The notes: a model not told the origin generated them from the sequence alone. A stretch of 64,000 bases of DNA from UBA1926 sp002337215 (GCA_963973795.1 CAXBAF010000002.1:62001-126000); one strand, 5' to 3'; positions 6,795 through 16,741 are shown, counted from the first letter of the stretch. Numbers and translations: made by a program.

Positions 6795-8783
6795 TCAGAC
6801 CGGGATATCCAGATCATCCTCGTCGATGTCATCAAACGGTCCGCCGCGTTGCCCTTTGTCTCCGCCGGCGTCGCGGTCGGGCCCGCCGCCGTCGCGATGA
6901 TCGCTGACGGGGCCCGTCTGCCGACCCGGGGCGAATGTGGATCGGCGCGGCTGGCCCGCGTCGGCGCCCGCGTTCGGATCGCCCGGGAGGTTGTCGATCA
7001 CGCTCGCGTGGTCATCGAACGGGCTGGGCTCGTCGGGGTACTGGTTGGCCTCGTACTGATTGAAAGGGGCGGGGGCGTCGAAGGGCGCGGGCTCGATCGA
7101 TTGGCCGGGCGGCTGATGGGGTGAATGGTGGTGTGCTTGGTGAGATGGGGCCGGGGCCGGGGGGGGTGCGGGGTCGGCGAACGGGGGAGCCGAGCCGCCG
7201 TATCCGCCACCGCCGCCACCTCCCGAAAATCCTTCGTACGCGCTGTGGCGCCAGTCGTAGTTCTTGAACCGGACGGTCGCGCCGTCCCAGGTGAGCTTGA
7301 CGACGCCGGTCGGGCCGTTCCGCTGCTTGGCGATGATGAGTTCGGAGAGGTTGATCTTCTCTTCGTTGTCCGGGTCGTTGAGCCACTCCTCGTCGTCTTT
7401 GTGGTAGTAGGCCTCGCGATGCAGCAGCGCCACAACGTCGGCGTCCTGCTCGATCGAGCCCGATTCGCGGAGGTCGCTCATGCGCGGCCGGTTGCCGTCC
7501 CGGCTCTCGGCGGCGCGGTTGAGCTGGGCGAGGCAGAGCACGGGGAGTTTGAGTTCGCGGGCGAGCGCCTTGATCTGACGGCTGATCGAGCTGACCTCGT
7601 TCTGCCGGCCGTCGCGGGCGGACCCCGGGGCGGTCAGGAGCTGGAGGTAGTCGATGACGATCGCCTTGAGTTTGTAGCGTTCGCTCATCCGGCGGGCCTT
7701 GGCGCGGAGCTGGAGGATCGTTAGGCCGGGCGTGTCGTCGATGTAGATTGGTGCCTCGTAGAGCTCGCCCGCGGCCTCGTTGAGCTTCTCCCACGCCTGC
7801 ATCTCGCTCATGCCGTCGCCGCCCAGTTGGCCTGTCCGCAGCTTGTGGGCGTCGATGCCCGATCGGGCACTCAGCAATCGCTGGACAAGGGCTTCGCGGG
7901 ACATCTCGAGGCTGAAGAAGCCGACCGCGGCGGGGTCGCCACCGTCGCTCTTGGGGCTCCAGGGCGTGCGCCCCCCGAACGCGACCTGCTCGGCGAGGTT
8001 GAGCGACAGGGCGGTCTTGCCCATCGAGGGGCGTGCGGCGAGGATGATCATCTCGCCGGGCTGCATGCCGCCCAGCATCTCGTCCAGGTCCGTAAAGCCG
8101 GTCGGGACGCCGACGGTGCCCTTGCCCTCGGCCTGCATCTCGATGCGGACGATCTCGTCTCGCAGGAGTTCAGAGAGTTTCTCGGGGCCCTTGGTTTCCG
8201 TCTCGCTGGCGATCTCGAAGATCATCTGTTCGGCGGAATCGAGGATGTCGGCCCCGCCGTTGTCGCCCGCCTGGTCAGCGGTGTTGAACGCCATGTGCAT
8301 GATCTCGCCCGCGGTCGATATCAGCCGGCGGAGTCGGCCCCGGTCGGCGATGATCCGGGCGTAATGCTGGGCGTTCCGGGCGCTGGGCACGGCCTCGGCG
8401 AGCGAGACGAGGAAATCGGTATCGCCCGCGTCGATGACCTTGCGTGACTGGAGCAGCTCGGCGAGCGGGATCAGGTCGATCGTCCGCGTCTCGTTGTGCA
8501 GGTCGAGCATCGCCTGAAAAATCTGCCCGTGCTGCTGGCTGTAGAACTGCTCGGGCTTGCTGACAAGGCTGATGACATCGCCGATGACGCTCGGGTCGAG
8601 CATGACCGAGCCCAGCAGGGCGATCTCGGCCTCGTTGGAATGGGGCGGGAGCTGGCCGAAGAGCTTCTGGAGCGTCTCCTCGGCGATCGCGTTGCCGCGT
8701 TTTTTCTTATCGAAGGCGTCGCGGCGGGCCTGCTTGGCATCGCCCCCGTCCTTGCCGTTGAAGATGCCGTTGCCGTCGCTCAC
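6795..8783 (-). CDS. dnaB: Replicative DNA helicase DnaB with extended acidic C-terminal tail
   Basis: Replicative hexameric helicase that unwinds DNA at the fork. I chose the GTG at 8783, preceded by GGAGG at 5 bases; an upstream ATG in frame has no ribosome site. The N-terminal domain (NSNEAEIALLGSVMLDP) is followed by the RecA-like motor with Walker A ARPSMGKTALS near residue 250, VIDYLQLLT, and SDLRESGSIEQDAD. The core ends near residue 520; an extra tail of about 140 residues follows, first glycine-rich, then proline/histidine-rich, ending in DDIDEDDLDIPV. Typical DnaB is about 450-480 residues, so the tail is exceptional. The acidic tip with D-I-P resembles the C-terminal peptide of single-stranded DNA-binding proteins. 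Confidence 0.93.
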   Translation of the reverse strand: MSDGNGIFNGKDGGDAKQARRDAFDKKKRGNAIAEETLQKLFGQLPPHSNEAEIALLGSVMLDPSVIGDVISLVSKPEQFYSQQHGQIFQAMLDLHNETRTIDLIPLAELLQSRKVIDAGDTDFLVSLAEAVPSARNAQHYARIIADRGRLRRLISTAGEIMHMAFNTADQAGDNGGADILDSAEQMIFEIASETETKGPEKLSELLRDEIVRIEMQAEGKGTVGVPTGFTDLDEMLGGMQPGEMIILAARPSMGKTALSLNLAEQVAFGGRTPWSPKSDGGDPAAVGFFSLEMSREALVQRLLSARSGIDAHKLRTGQLGGDGMSEMQAWEKLNEAAGELYEAPIYIDDTPGLTILQLRAKARRMSERYKLKAIVIDYLQLLTAPGSARDGRQNEVSSISRQIKALARELKLPVLCLAQLNRAAESRDGNRPRMSDLRESGSIEQDADVVALLHREAYYHKDDEEWLNDPDNEEKINLSELIIAKQRNGPTGVVKLTWDGATVRFKNYDWRHSAYEGFSGGGGGGGYGGSAPPFADPAPPPAPAPSHQAHHHSPHQPPGQSIEPAPFDAPAPFNQYEANQYPDEPSPFDDHASVIDNLPGDPNAGADAGQPRRSTFAPGRQTGPVSDHRDGGGPDRDAGGDKGQRGGPFDDIDEDDLDIPV

Positions 8784-8971
8784 GCCTGCCTCCGTTGATC
8801 TGACGCGACACCGTAGACGTTCGCGCGGGATCCGCCAAGCGGCACGCGGGGCCGACCCCGCCTCGCGGACTGAAACGGGCGGTCGTGGGATGACGAAATC
8901 GAAATTCCTAGAGTTGTCCACACAACCGACAGCGTCCCGGCCCGAGCCGGGCGTTCACCGCGGGAGACAGC

Positions 8972-9712
8972 ATGACCGACAAGGCCCCCACCGACGACCG
9001 AGCTGACGCATCTTCCGGATTCTTCGACGAGACCTACGACGCCGAGCAGTTGCCCGACCCGCTGCCCGAGTCGCCCTTCCCGATGTTCGAGGAGTGGTTG
9101 GCCGAGGCGAAGGACCGCAAAGACATCCCGAACCCCAACGCGATGTGCCTGAGCACGGTGTCGACGGACGGGCAGGCCTCGTCGCGCATGGTGCTCTGCA
9201 AGGAGGTGCTGGCGGGCCGGGGGGCGGTCGTGTTCTACACGAACTACGACAGCCGGAAGGCGAACGAACTGGCGGGCAACCCGAAGTGCGCGCTGCTCTT
9301 CCACTGGGACCATCAGGGACGGCAGGTCCGCGTCGAGGGGCAAGTGACGAAGGCGCCCGATTCGATGAGCGACGCGTACTTCGCGAGCCGTCGGTGGGAG
9401 AGCCGGCTGGGAGCGCACGCGAGCGCACAGAGCCGACCGATCGGCTCGCGGCAGGAGCTCGTCGAAAAGGTGATGGAAAAAGCGATCGAGCTGGATCTGG
9501 ATCTATCCAAGGTCATCGACGGGGACGGCCGCGACCTGTTCATCCCGCGTCCGGCAAACTGGGGCGGGTACATGGTCTGGGCGACCGGCGTCGAGCTCTG
9601 GTGCGACGGCGCGGGCCGGGTGCACGAGCGGGCGCGATGGGACCGGGACCTCACGGACGCCGGCGGTGGGTTCGAGGGAGGCCCTTGGCGTGTGAGCCGC
9701 CTGCAACCCTGA
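8972..9712 (+). CDS. pdxH: Pyridoxamine 5'-phosphate oxidase
   Basis: Oxidises pyridoxine or pyridoxamine phosphate to pyridoxal phosphate using FMN, the last step of vitamin B6 salvage. 246 residues with an N-terminal extension of about 25. Family landmarks are present: AMCLSTVSTDGQASSRMVL (FMN binding), FYTNYDSRKANELAGNP, the HWDHQGRQVRVEG strand, and the C-terminal WRVSRLQP, matching the family's W-x-x-x-R-L-x-P ending. GGGAG precedes the ATG by five bases. It stands alone between dnaB (divergent) and a small convergent gene. PLP made here would serve GlyA at 18.7 kb. Confidence 0.95.
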   Translation: MTDKAPTDDRADASSGFFDETYDAEQLPDPLPESPFPMFEEWLAEAKDRKDIPNPNAMCLSTVSTDGQASSRMVLCKEVLAGRGAVVFYTNYDSRKANELAGNPKCALLFHWDHQGRQVRVEGQVTKAPDSMSDAYFASRRWESRLGAHASAQSRPIGSRQELVEKVMEKAIELDLDLSKVIDGDGRDLFIPRPANWGGYMVWATGVELWCDGAGRVHERARWDRDLTDAGGGFEGGPWRVSRLQP

Positions 9713-9716
9713 CGCA

Positions 9717-9971
9717 TTACGGAGCCGCGTCGTCACCCGCGGGCAGCGGGGCATCGCCGCCCGACCGCAGCACGAGCGTCTCAACGAGGCGCTGCGTCTC
9801 GGCCTGCTCGACGCGGAGCGTCTCCACCTTCCGTTGCAGCGACGCGATTTCGTTGGTCAGCTCTGTCGTGTCGTTCCCGCTGAAGATCATCACGATGATC
9901 GCGATCAATATGAGCGTTCCGCACCCCAGGCTGGCGACGTTCTCGCGTCTTTTGTCGGAGTTTTCTGCCAT
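9717..9971 (-). CDS. Small single-pass membrane protein with coiled coil
   Basis: 84 residues from the ATG at 9971, chosen for the AAGGAAGG ribosome site; an in-frame ATG 42 bases upstream lacks one. A charged N-terminus leads into one helix (GTLILIAIIVMIFSG), then a heptad-like coiled coil (LTNEIASLQRKVETLRVEQAETQRLVETLV) and a short acidic tail. It resembles small FtsB/FtsL-like or phage-shock-type proteins only in shape; no family assigned. Convergent with pdxH, ends 4 bases from it. Confidence 0.55.
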   Translation of the reverse strand: MAENSDKRRENVASLGCGTLILIAIIVMIFSGNDTTELTNEIASLQRKVETLRVEQAETQRLVETLVLRSGGDAPLPAGDDAAP

Positions 9972-10105
9972 AAGACCCTTCCTTCCCGGACCTTTCTTGG
10001 GCATGCACGCCATGTTGTTTCAAAGACGATAACTCGTTGCGTGTCCTTTGAGCGGTGGGCCCGGTGTGGTAGGATCCAAAGCTCGTGCTGCAATCGGAGG
10101 GATCT

Positions 10106-11788
10106 GTGAAAATATCTGCCTGTGTTGTTGTGCCCTGCCTCGTCGCGGCGTGCGGTCTGTCGGTCGCGTCCGCGGATCCCGAGGCCGACGCGTTGCCCCG
10201 ATCGCTCACGGAACGCGAGTCGACGCTGATCGAGCGTGAGCCGATCGTGGCTGAGGGGCTGGCGGGCTTCGTCGCCCGCGGCCTCTCCGAAGGCCAGCAG
10301 CCGGCGGGTCGGGTGGCGTGCCCTCCCGAGTACGCCCCGATGGAGGGCATCCTGATGGCCTACGAGGGCCAGACGGGGTGGAAACGGATCCTCGAGCAGA
10401 TGGCGGCGCGGATCACCAACGAGGGGGGCGCGAACGTCTACGTGATGTGCGACACCGCGAGCGAGGCGAGCAGCGTGCGATCGGCGATGGCGTTCGCGGG
10501 GGCCGACGACAGCCGGGTGTTCACGTTTGTGCAACCGACCAACTCGATATGGATGCGTGACTACGGGCCGCGGTACATCTTCGAGGGCAACGGGGGACCC
10601 GGCGCGGACCTCGGTGTGCGCGCGGTCGTGGACCACACCTACAACAGGCCCAGGCCCAACGACAACCTGATCCCCGACTTCTGGTCGGATGTCCGAGGCG
10701 AACCCGAATACCAGATCCCGCTCGTGCACGGGGGCGGCAACTACCACCTCTCGGGCGCGGCTGACGCGTATTCCACCCGGCTGATCGCCAACGAGAACGG
10801 CGCGTTGAGCGAGCCGGAAATCGTCGATCTGTGGAGGCAATTCCAGAACGTCGAGACCGAGGTCACCGACCCGCTCCCCGCGAGCGTGGACTCGACGCAG
10901 CACATCGATATGTGGATGCAGATCACCGGGGACCGCTCGGTCGTCATCGCCGACTACCCGCTCGCGTCCGGCTCGACGCACGACCAGGTCGCGGATGCGC
11001 AGGCGGCGACCATGCAGGCGGCGGGGTACGCGGTGACACGGGTGGACAACATCGGCAACCCGCAGGCGGTCCACTACACGTTCACAAACGTCGTGATGTG
11101 CAACAACATCGTGCTGCTCCCCGAGTACGACAATATCCCCGGTTCCTACAGCGCCAACGCGCTCGCGGCGTGGCAGGCCCACCTGCCGGATCATCAGATC
11201 ATCCAGGTCGATTGCGACGCGATCGTGACCGCGGCGGGCGTGATGCACTGCATCGTGATGCACGTGCCCGCGAGCGCGGGCGGAGAAGACCCTGTGGTGT
11301 GGGTGACGTCGCCCAACAACAGCGGGTTCTTCGAGCCGGGCGAGGACGCGACGATCACCTGGCGGACCGACGACGACGGTGCATTCTTCGGCGACGGCGT
11401 GAGCGAGGTCGACATGCTGCTGAGCACCGACGGGGGGCAAACCTTCACCCCCCAGGCGACGGGCGAGCCCGACGACGGCGCGATCACATGGACCGTCCCA
11501 GATGTGCTGACCTCGCAGGGCGTGCTCCGGATCGTGGCCCGCGACGCCGACGGCAACGAGGGCTACGACGACACCGACGAGCTGTTCATCATCAACGGGA
11601 GCGACCCCGCCTGCAACGGCGCGGACCTCGTCGCCCCCTTCGGCGTGCTCGATCTGGGCGATGTCCTGGCCTTCATCGCGGGGTTCACGAACCAGGACCC
11701 GATCACGGATCTCGCGCCGCCCAGCGGCGTGTTCGACCTCGCGGACGTGCAGGAATTCATCCGTGCGTTCGGGGCGGGGTGCCCGTAA
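10106..11788 (+). CDS. Secreted peptidylarginine/agmatine deiminase-like protein with dockerin-like C-terminus
   Basis: 560 residues from the GTG at 10106, which has CGGAGGG at the right distance. A signal peptide (about 1-24) is followed by a guanidino-group-modifying (PAD_porph) domain: IWMRDYGPRY near 150, VHGGGNYHL near 208, QHIDMW near 264 and the catalytic cysteine in GVMHCIVMH near 381, so the active site looks complete. It would hydrolyse arginine-like guanidines to citrulline-type products plus ammonia, outside the cytoplasm. Then come a beta-sandwich of about 100 residues (WVTSPNNSGFFEPGEDATITW) and two dockerin-like repeats (GVLDLGDVLAF, GVFDLADVQEF) closing in GAGCP. The last 90 residues recur in the chimeric fragment at 16742-16999. 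Confidence 0.85.
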   Translation: MKISACVVVPCLVAACGLSVASADPEADALPRSLTERESTLIEREPIVAEGLAGFVARGLSEGQQPAGRVACPPEYAPMEGILMAYEGQTGWKRILEQMAARITNEGGANVYVMCDTASEASSVRSAMAFAGADDSRVFTFVQPTNSIWMRDYGPRYIFEGNGGPGADLGVRAVVDHTYNRPRPNDNLIPDFWSDVRGEPEYQIPLVHGGGNYHLSGAADAYSTRLIANENGALSEPEIVDLWRQFQNVETEVTDPLPASVDSTQHIDMWMQITGDRSVVIADYPLASGSTHDQVADAQAATMQAAGYAVTRVDNIGNPQAVHYTFTNVVMCNNIVLLPEYDNIPGSYSANALAAWQAHLPDHQIIQVDCDAIVTAAGVMHCIVMHVPASAGGEDPVVWVTSPNNSGFFEPGEDATITWRTDDDGAFFGDGVSEVDMLLSTDGGQTFTPQATGEPDDGAITWTVPDVLTSQGVLRIVARDADGNEGYDDTDELFIINGSDPACNGADLVAPFGVLDLGDVLAFIAGFTNQDPITDLAPPSGVFDLADVQEFIRAFGAGCP

Positions 11789-11959
11789 ATAAATGAAAGT
11801 GCTCGTGCTCCGATCGCTGCCCCGTGCCGATCTTGGTGGGCGATTCCCATATAAATCGTCATCCGTAATATTTGACGTTCAGCACGCGAGGTCGTCGGAG
11901 ATTCCACATTCGGGACCGTGCCGTGATTATGAAGCGGCGGAGCCGTTCTTCGCGGCGTG

Positions 11960-14680
11960 TCACTCGTCACCGCGGCCCCTGATCGGTTCCGCAAGGCGTT
12001 CGGCCCATTCGACGGCTTCCGCGCCTCTCCCCCGCTCGCGATAGAACGCCGGCAGCCGTTCGGCGAGCGTGGCGCGTGTCCGCTCGGGCTTCTCGGAAAC
12101 ACCGAGCCGTTCGTACGCCAGCAAGTACGCCCGCTCGGCATCGTCGTCGAGGCGGATCGACGCGAGCGCCAACCCCGCATTGACCGCGAACTGTGATGCG
12201 AGTTCATCCTCGGGGGCGAGCCCGTCGAGTTCCGCGACGATGTCGGGCAGGAACTCGGTTTCGGACCCGAACGACTCCGCGGCCGCGGGCATGATGCCGA
12301 GCACGCTCTCCGCCTCGCCTGGGCCCGCGGTGTAGAGCCTGAGCAGCAGGCCTCGCGTCCGCATTGCGCGGGCGGCATCTGGATTGCCACCGTTCGCGTG
12401 GATTGCGGCGGCGATGTTGGAGTGCCGCTCGACCTCGTAGTGGCGCGGGCCGAACACCGAGGCGAAGACATCCAGCGATTCGTCGATCATCGGCGCGGCC
12501 TCGTCGTAGCGTCCCGCCTCGGTCAGCAGGCCCGCCGCGTTCATGAGGCCCGACGCGTAGTTCGGGTCTTCCGTGAGCGAGAGGGCCGACATGCCCTCGG
12601 CGGCGCCGAGGGCCATCTCCGCGGCCTCCTCGATCTCGCCACGGCGTTGGAGATGGAGCGAGAGCCAGAAACGCCCGGTGAGTGCGGCGATCTTGCTGGT
12701 TCGAGAATCGTCGGCGTCGCCGATCTCGATCATCTCGCGAGAGAGTACTTCCGCCTCGTCGGCGCGGCCGGAGTGCCAGAGGTTCGAGGCCCGGTTCGAG
12801 AGCGTCTGGACGAGAAACTCGGTGTCGCCGACCTCCCGGAGTATGGGCAGGATCTCCGCGAACAGGAGGTCGGCCTCGCCCGTCTCCGCCTTTGCCGCCA
12901 GCACGACCGCGAGGCGCTGCAGCGCCTCTGTGCGCTTCGCGGCGGTCGCCCAGCGGGCGCCGCCTTCGAGCCCGCCCTCGACGAGTGCGATCGCCTTGCG
13001 TGCGTCCGCCTCGGCGCTGTCGAGCTCCCCCACTGTCGACTGGATCGTGGCGCGTCCCAAGTGCGCGTCGATCTCAGTGAGCGGGAAGAGCCCAACGCCC
13101 GCCTCCGCAAGCCCGATCGCGGTGCCGAAGTGCCCCAGGGCTTTGCTGTGCTGGTTCGTCTGGAGGTACATCGTGCCCATCAGAACATGCATCTCGGCGC
13201 GGAGCGCGTCGTCACCGGCGAACCGCTCATCGATCGTGGGTGCCGTCTCCGCGAGCAGCGCGGGAACGGTCGCCTCCGGCCCGAGGCGAGCCATGTTTGC
13301 AGCGAAAAAGAGATCGCGGGTGAGGAACTCGTTGATCGCGAGGACACGCGTCTCGTTCCGCTCGGTGAGCACACGCTGCGCCGCTTCAGCACGCCTCGCC
13401 GCTTCAGCACGCACGCCGAACCAGACACTGAACACCGCTCCGGCGAGGACCGCCGCTCCCGCGACACTGCCCGCGGCGAACCCCACGCGGTTGCGCCGCA
13501 CGAACTTCGAGAACCGGTAGAGCCGGCTCGGTCGCGCAGCCGAAACGGGCTCGCTCCGCCGGAACCGCTTGAGATCATCGGCGAGCGCCGCGACGGACGG
13601 GTACCGCCGGTCCGGGTCCTTCTCGAGGGCGCGCATGGTGATCCAGTCGAGCTCACGCGGCAGGCGGGCCTCGTCGCCGCGTGACTCGGCTCTCCGAGTA
13701 CCGGGCGGGGGCGGGTCGACGGTTTCGATCAGTTTTCGGAGCGCTTCGAGATCGGTCGAGCGGAGCGTCTCGGCATCGAACGGGGGGGCTCCCGCGAGGA
13801 GCTCGTAGAGCACGACTCCGATCGCGTAGACATCGGTGCGTGTGTCGATGTCGGCCGAGCCCCGCGCCTGCTCCGGGCTCATGTACTGGGGCGTGCCGAC
13901 CATGGCGCCGGGGCTCGTCAACGCGGTGAGTTGGGTGCCGAGGCTGTCCGTGTCGTTGAGGGCCTTGGCGATGCCGAAGTCGATGACCTTGCACGAAGGC
14001 CGGCCGTTGAGGTCGGTCACGAGAATATTCGCGGGCTTGAGATCCCGGTGGACGATCGCCTTCGTGTGCGCGTGCTGCGCAGCGTCGCAGATCTGCAGCG
14101 CGAGCCCGAGGCATTCATCGATCGTGAGCGACGCATCGCTGACGTGGTCGGTGATCGGACGCCCATCGACCAGTTCCATCGCGAAGAAAGGCCGGCCCGC
14201 CCCCGGCTGCCCATCCGGGACGAGCCCCGCGTCGAGCACGCGGGCGATATTCGGATGATCCAGCAACTCAAGGGCGCGCCGCTCGGCGTCGAACCGGCGC
14301 AGGACCGCGGCGGAGTCCATCCCGGGCTTGATGACCTTCAGCGCAACACGACGCTCGATGGGGCTCGTCTGCAGGGCCCGGTAGACGATCCCGAAACCAC
14401 CCTCACCGATCTGTTCTTCGACTTTGTAGGGGCCGATCTCCTCGGGCACCCCGAGCGCCGTCAGGCCTGATGACGTGAGCACGCCCGATCGGACCACGTC
14501 GGCGTGGTTCTCATAGAACTCGGGCTCGAGAAAGCCGGCCGCGTCAGCGTCGGCAGCGAGCAGGGCCATGACCTCGCGCCGGATCTCGGCGTCCCCACCG
14601 CATGCCTCGTCGAGCGCCGGCATCCGCTCGGCTTCGGGAAGATCAAGCAACCGCTCGAAGATCGCAAACGCGTCAGGCAT
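11960..14680 (-). CDS. Membrane-anchored Ser/Thr protein kinase with TPR region
   Basis: 906 residues; the ATG at 14680 overlaps the end of the sigma factor gene by eight bases, so the two are translationally coupled. Kinase domain: glycine loop IGEGGFGIVY (91-100), catalytic lysine in RVALKVIKPG (115), HRDLKPANIL near 210, DFGIAKAL near 231, GTPQYMSPEQAR. A membrane helix lies near 397-417 (VGFAAGSVAGAAVLAGAVFSV). The remaining 490 residues are helical repeats with TPR character. The pairing of an ECF sigma factor with a TPR kinase is common in Planctomycetes; the kinase probably senses an envelope or protein signal and may control the sigma factor. All catalytic motifs are intact. Confidence 0.93.
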   Translation of the reverse strand: MPDAFAIFERLLDLPEAERMPALDEACGGDAEIRREVMALLAADADAAGFLEPEFYENHADVVRSGVLTSSGLTALGVPEEIGPYKVEEQIGEGGFGIVYRALQTSPIERRVALKVIKPGMDSAAVLRRFDAERRALELLDHPNIARVLDAGLVPDGQPGAGRPFFAMELVDGRPITDHVSDASLTIDECLGLALQICDAAQHAHTKAIVHRDLKPANILVTDLNGRPSCKVIDFGIAKALNDTDSLGTQLTALTSPGAMVGTPQYMSPEQARGSADIDTRTDVYAIGVVLYELLAGAPPFDAETLRSTDLEALRKLIETVDPPPPGTRRAESRGDEARLPRELDWITMRALEKDPDRRYPSVAALADDLKRFRRSEPVSAARPSRLYRFSKFVRRNRVGFAAGSVAGAAVLAGAVFSVWFGVRAEAARRAEAAQRVLTERNETRVLAINEFLTRDLFFAANMARLGPEATVPALLAETAPTIDERFAGDDALRAEMHVLMGTMYLQTNQHSKALGHFGTAIGLAEAGVGLFPLTEIDAHLGRATIQSTVGELDSAEADARKAIALVEGGLEGGARWATAAKRTEALQRLAVVLAAKAETGEADLLFAEILPILREVGDTEFLVQTLSNRASNLWHSGRADEAEVLSREMIEIGDADDSRTSKIAALTGRFWLSLHLQRRGEIEEAAEMALGAAEGMSALSLTEDPNYASGLMNAAGLLTEAGRYDEAAPMIDESLDVFASVFGPRHYEVERHSNIAAAIHANGGNPDAARAMRTRGLLLRLYTAGPGEAESVLGIMPAAAESFGSETEFLPDIVAELDGLAPEDELASQFAVNAGLALASIRLDDDAERAYLLAYERLGVSEKPERTRATLAERLPAFYRERGRGAEAVEWAERLAEPIRGRGDE

Positions 14681-15284
14681 CGGTGTGTCCCGCCGGGGTG
14701 TCCCCGGGCTGCGGGCCGAGCTCGTGACGGAGCCAAGCACGGGCGGCCCGCCAGCGACGCGACGCGGTGTTGCGGCCGATCCCGAGCAGATCCGCGGACT
14801 CATCGATGGTCAGCCCTCCAAAGAAACGCAGTTCCACCAGCGCCGAGGCCTGCTGATCTTTCTGAGCGAGCCGCACGAGGGCCTCGTCGAGCGCGAGCAC
14901 ATCGATCTCCGCGAGCCCCGCCCGGCTCGGGGTCTCGGCGATCCCCGTGTTGAGCGTGACTGGTCCGCCCTGCGCCCCGCCCCGCTTGAGGCGGTCGCGG
15001 CCCCGCGCATGGTCGACGAGCACCCGGCGAATCGTGGTCGCCGCGACGGAGAGAAAATGGTTGCGGTCGCGCCAGATCGTCTCGTTGATGTCCGCGACGC
15101 GGAGATAGGCCTCGTGAACGACCGCCGTTGCCTGGAGCGTGTGGCCAGACTGCTCGTGCGCCATCTGGCTCTGCGCGATCGCGCGGAGCGTCTCGTAGAG
15201 ATCGGCGATCGCTTCGCCCGAGTCCGCGGGTGTGCAGACCGACTCGGACTTGCTCATCTGGCTGTCTGATCGTTCGTCTGGCAT
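14673..15284 (-). CDS. ECF-type RNA polymerase sigma factor
   Basis: 203 residues with sigma region 2 (LQATAVVHEAYLRVAD ... WRDRNHFLSVAATTIRRVLVDHAR) and region 4 (LVELRFFGGLTIDESADLLGIGRNTASRRWRAARAWL, a clear helix-turn-helix). It belongs to the planctomycete ECF group with the conserved IRRVLVDHAR segment. A start at the internal ATG nine codons later is also possible. The stop overlaps the kinase start (GATGCCTGA). No anti-sigma factor is encoded nearby, which fits control by the linked kinase; this is inference. Confidence 0.9.
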   Translation of the reverse strand: MPDERSDSQMSKSESVCTPADSGEAIADLYETLRAIAQSQMAHEQSGHTLQATAVVHEAYLRVADINETIWRDRNHFLSVAATTIRRVLVDHARGRDRLKRGGAQGGPVTLNTGIAETPSRAGLAEIDVLALDEALVRLAQKDQQASALVELRFFGGLTIDESADLLGIGRNTASRRWRAARAWLRHELGPQPGDTPAGHTDA

Positions 15285-15530
15285 GATCGGGGCCGCGAGT
15301 GACCTCTCTGAATCGGGTTCATTGATGTCGTTCCGACGAGTCTACCAGAGCCCGCAACGGCCTCTTACGAGTCACAATCGGGGTTTTATTGGCAGTTTCA
15401 ACCGTTTTCACCAGACTGTGGTGCGCGCGATCATCGGACGTCGCAACCGGTGTTGAAGGCCGCTCGGGGAGAGCGGGCCTTGCAGAAGAGGACCCAACCA
15501 TAAACGGGCGCACCGCCCAGGAGAACTGCC

Positions 15531-16583
15531 ATGAACACCACCACCCTCACCCTCGCGACGCTCGCCTCCCTCGTTGGGTCGGCCGCCGGACAGATCGCCC
15601 TCGAAGGGCCGTACGCCTCGTCGCGCTGGGCAGATACCGGGATCGAAGAGGGCACGACGACGATTGGCGAGGCCGTGGAGTTCTTCTACGACGTCGTCGA
15701 CAGCAACCCGGGCGACGGCGTGGATTTCCGCACCGCGGAGTACTCGACAACCGCGTCGGAAGCCGGCCTCGTCCGTATCTTCTACGACGCACGCTACCGC
15801 CATGTGAGTTTCACCCGGGAGTTCTTCCTTCAGGCGTTCGTCGACAGCGAATCGGGGCGTGAGCTGATCACACTCGTCGATGAAATCGACCCCGCCGGGC
15901 CCGACATCAGCCCGAACTTCGACGGCGTCGTCGAACTCGACACGAACGCAGGCTTCGACTACGGCTTCATCATCGGCGGCGGGCACTTCACGAACAACCC
16001 CAACCTCCGGGGCAACGTCGTCATCTGGGACCTTGGCGGCGGCACCGGCGACCTCCAGACCGACGCGTCGCAATGGACCGCGGGACCGATGCTCGAGGGC
16101 GAGACCGGCGTTCGCGACGCGCTCCGCCTCGACTACAACGTGCTCTCCGACTTCGGTGTCACGCCCCGAACCACCGACCTCACCGCGTTCGCGACCGAAG
16201 ACGGCAACGCCGCTTTCAACTGGTCCTTCCGGGGAAACCACAGAACCTTCCAGCCGTTCGCGTCCCTCTCGGTGATCGCCGACGGTTCGGACGGGGAGGA
16301 AGCCATCCCGGTGGTCGATAATGTCGCGACGAACGGGACCTTCTTCTTCAGGGGCCGCACCTCGATCGATGTCGAGTCGTCCAACGAGTTCGGCGTCCGC
16401 GTCGGCGGCGAGAACTTCGACAGCGGCGACCGGATCGACGGCACGGTCATCCTCTCCCGATTCGGCGTCACCGAGGCCGACGAGCCCGAGGTCTGCCTCG
16501 CCGATCTGAACAACGACGGCATCCGCGACCTCACCGACATCGGGCTGTTCATCAACGCCTTCACGGCCACGGAATGCCCGTGA
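15531..16583 (+). CDS. Secreted protein with single dockerin-like module, unknown function
   Basis: 350 residues with an AGGAG ribosome site and a signal peptide ending at SAAGQ. The mature part is a predicted beta-rich domain of about 290 residues with no motif I recognise. It ends in one EF-hand-like segment, CLADLNNDGIRDLTDIGLF, which keeps full calcium-type acidic residues (D-N-N-D), and closes in TECP. Only one module is present, against two in most of its relatives here. A strong terminator follows at 16634. Likely exported and anchored or assembled through the C-terminus; function unknown. Confidence 0.7.
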   Translation: MNTTTLTLATLASLVGSAAGQIALEGPYASSRWADTGIEEGTTTIGEAVEFFYDVVDSNPGDGVDFRTAEYSTTASEAGLVRIFYDARYRHVSFTREFFLQAFVDSESGRELITLVDEIDPAGPDISPNFDGVVELDTNAGFDYGFIIGGGHFTNNPNLRGNVVIWDLGGGTGDLQTDASQWTAGPMLEGETGVRDALRLDYNVLSDFGVTPRTTDLTAFATEDGNAAFNWSFRGNHRTFQPFASLSVIADGSDGEEAIPVVDNVATNGTFFFRGRTSIDVESSNEFGVRVGGENFDSGDRIDGTVILSRFGVTEADEPEVCLADLNNDGIRDLTDIGLFINAFTATECP

Positions 16584-16633
16584 CCGACGCCCGTCGGAAT
16601 CTCGATTCAGCGATGTGAAACCCCGGCTCCGAG

Positions 16634-16664
16634 TCCCCCGGTGCGAAACCCGCCGGGGGATTTT
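16634..16664 (+). terminator. Rho-independent terminator after the 15531 gene
   Basis: TCCCCCGG (16634-16641) and CCGGGGGA (16653-16660) form an 8-bp stem with an 11-base loop, followed by TTTT. It lies 50 bases after the stop codon. Confidence 0.7.
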
Positions 16665-16741
16665 CCTGCGCCGTTGCAGGGACTGGCCGGAAATGCCGGA
16701 AGCCTGTTCGAGATGCCCGATGTGCCCGCGAAGACCCCGGC

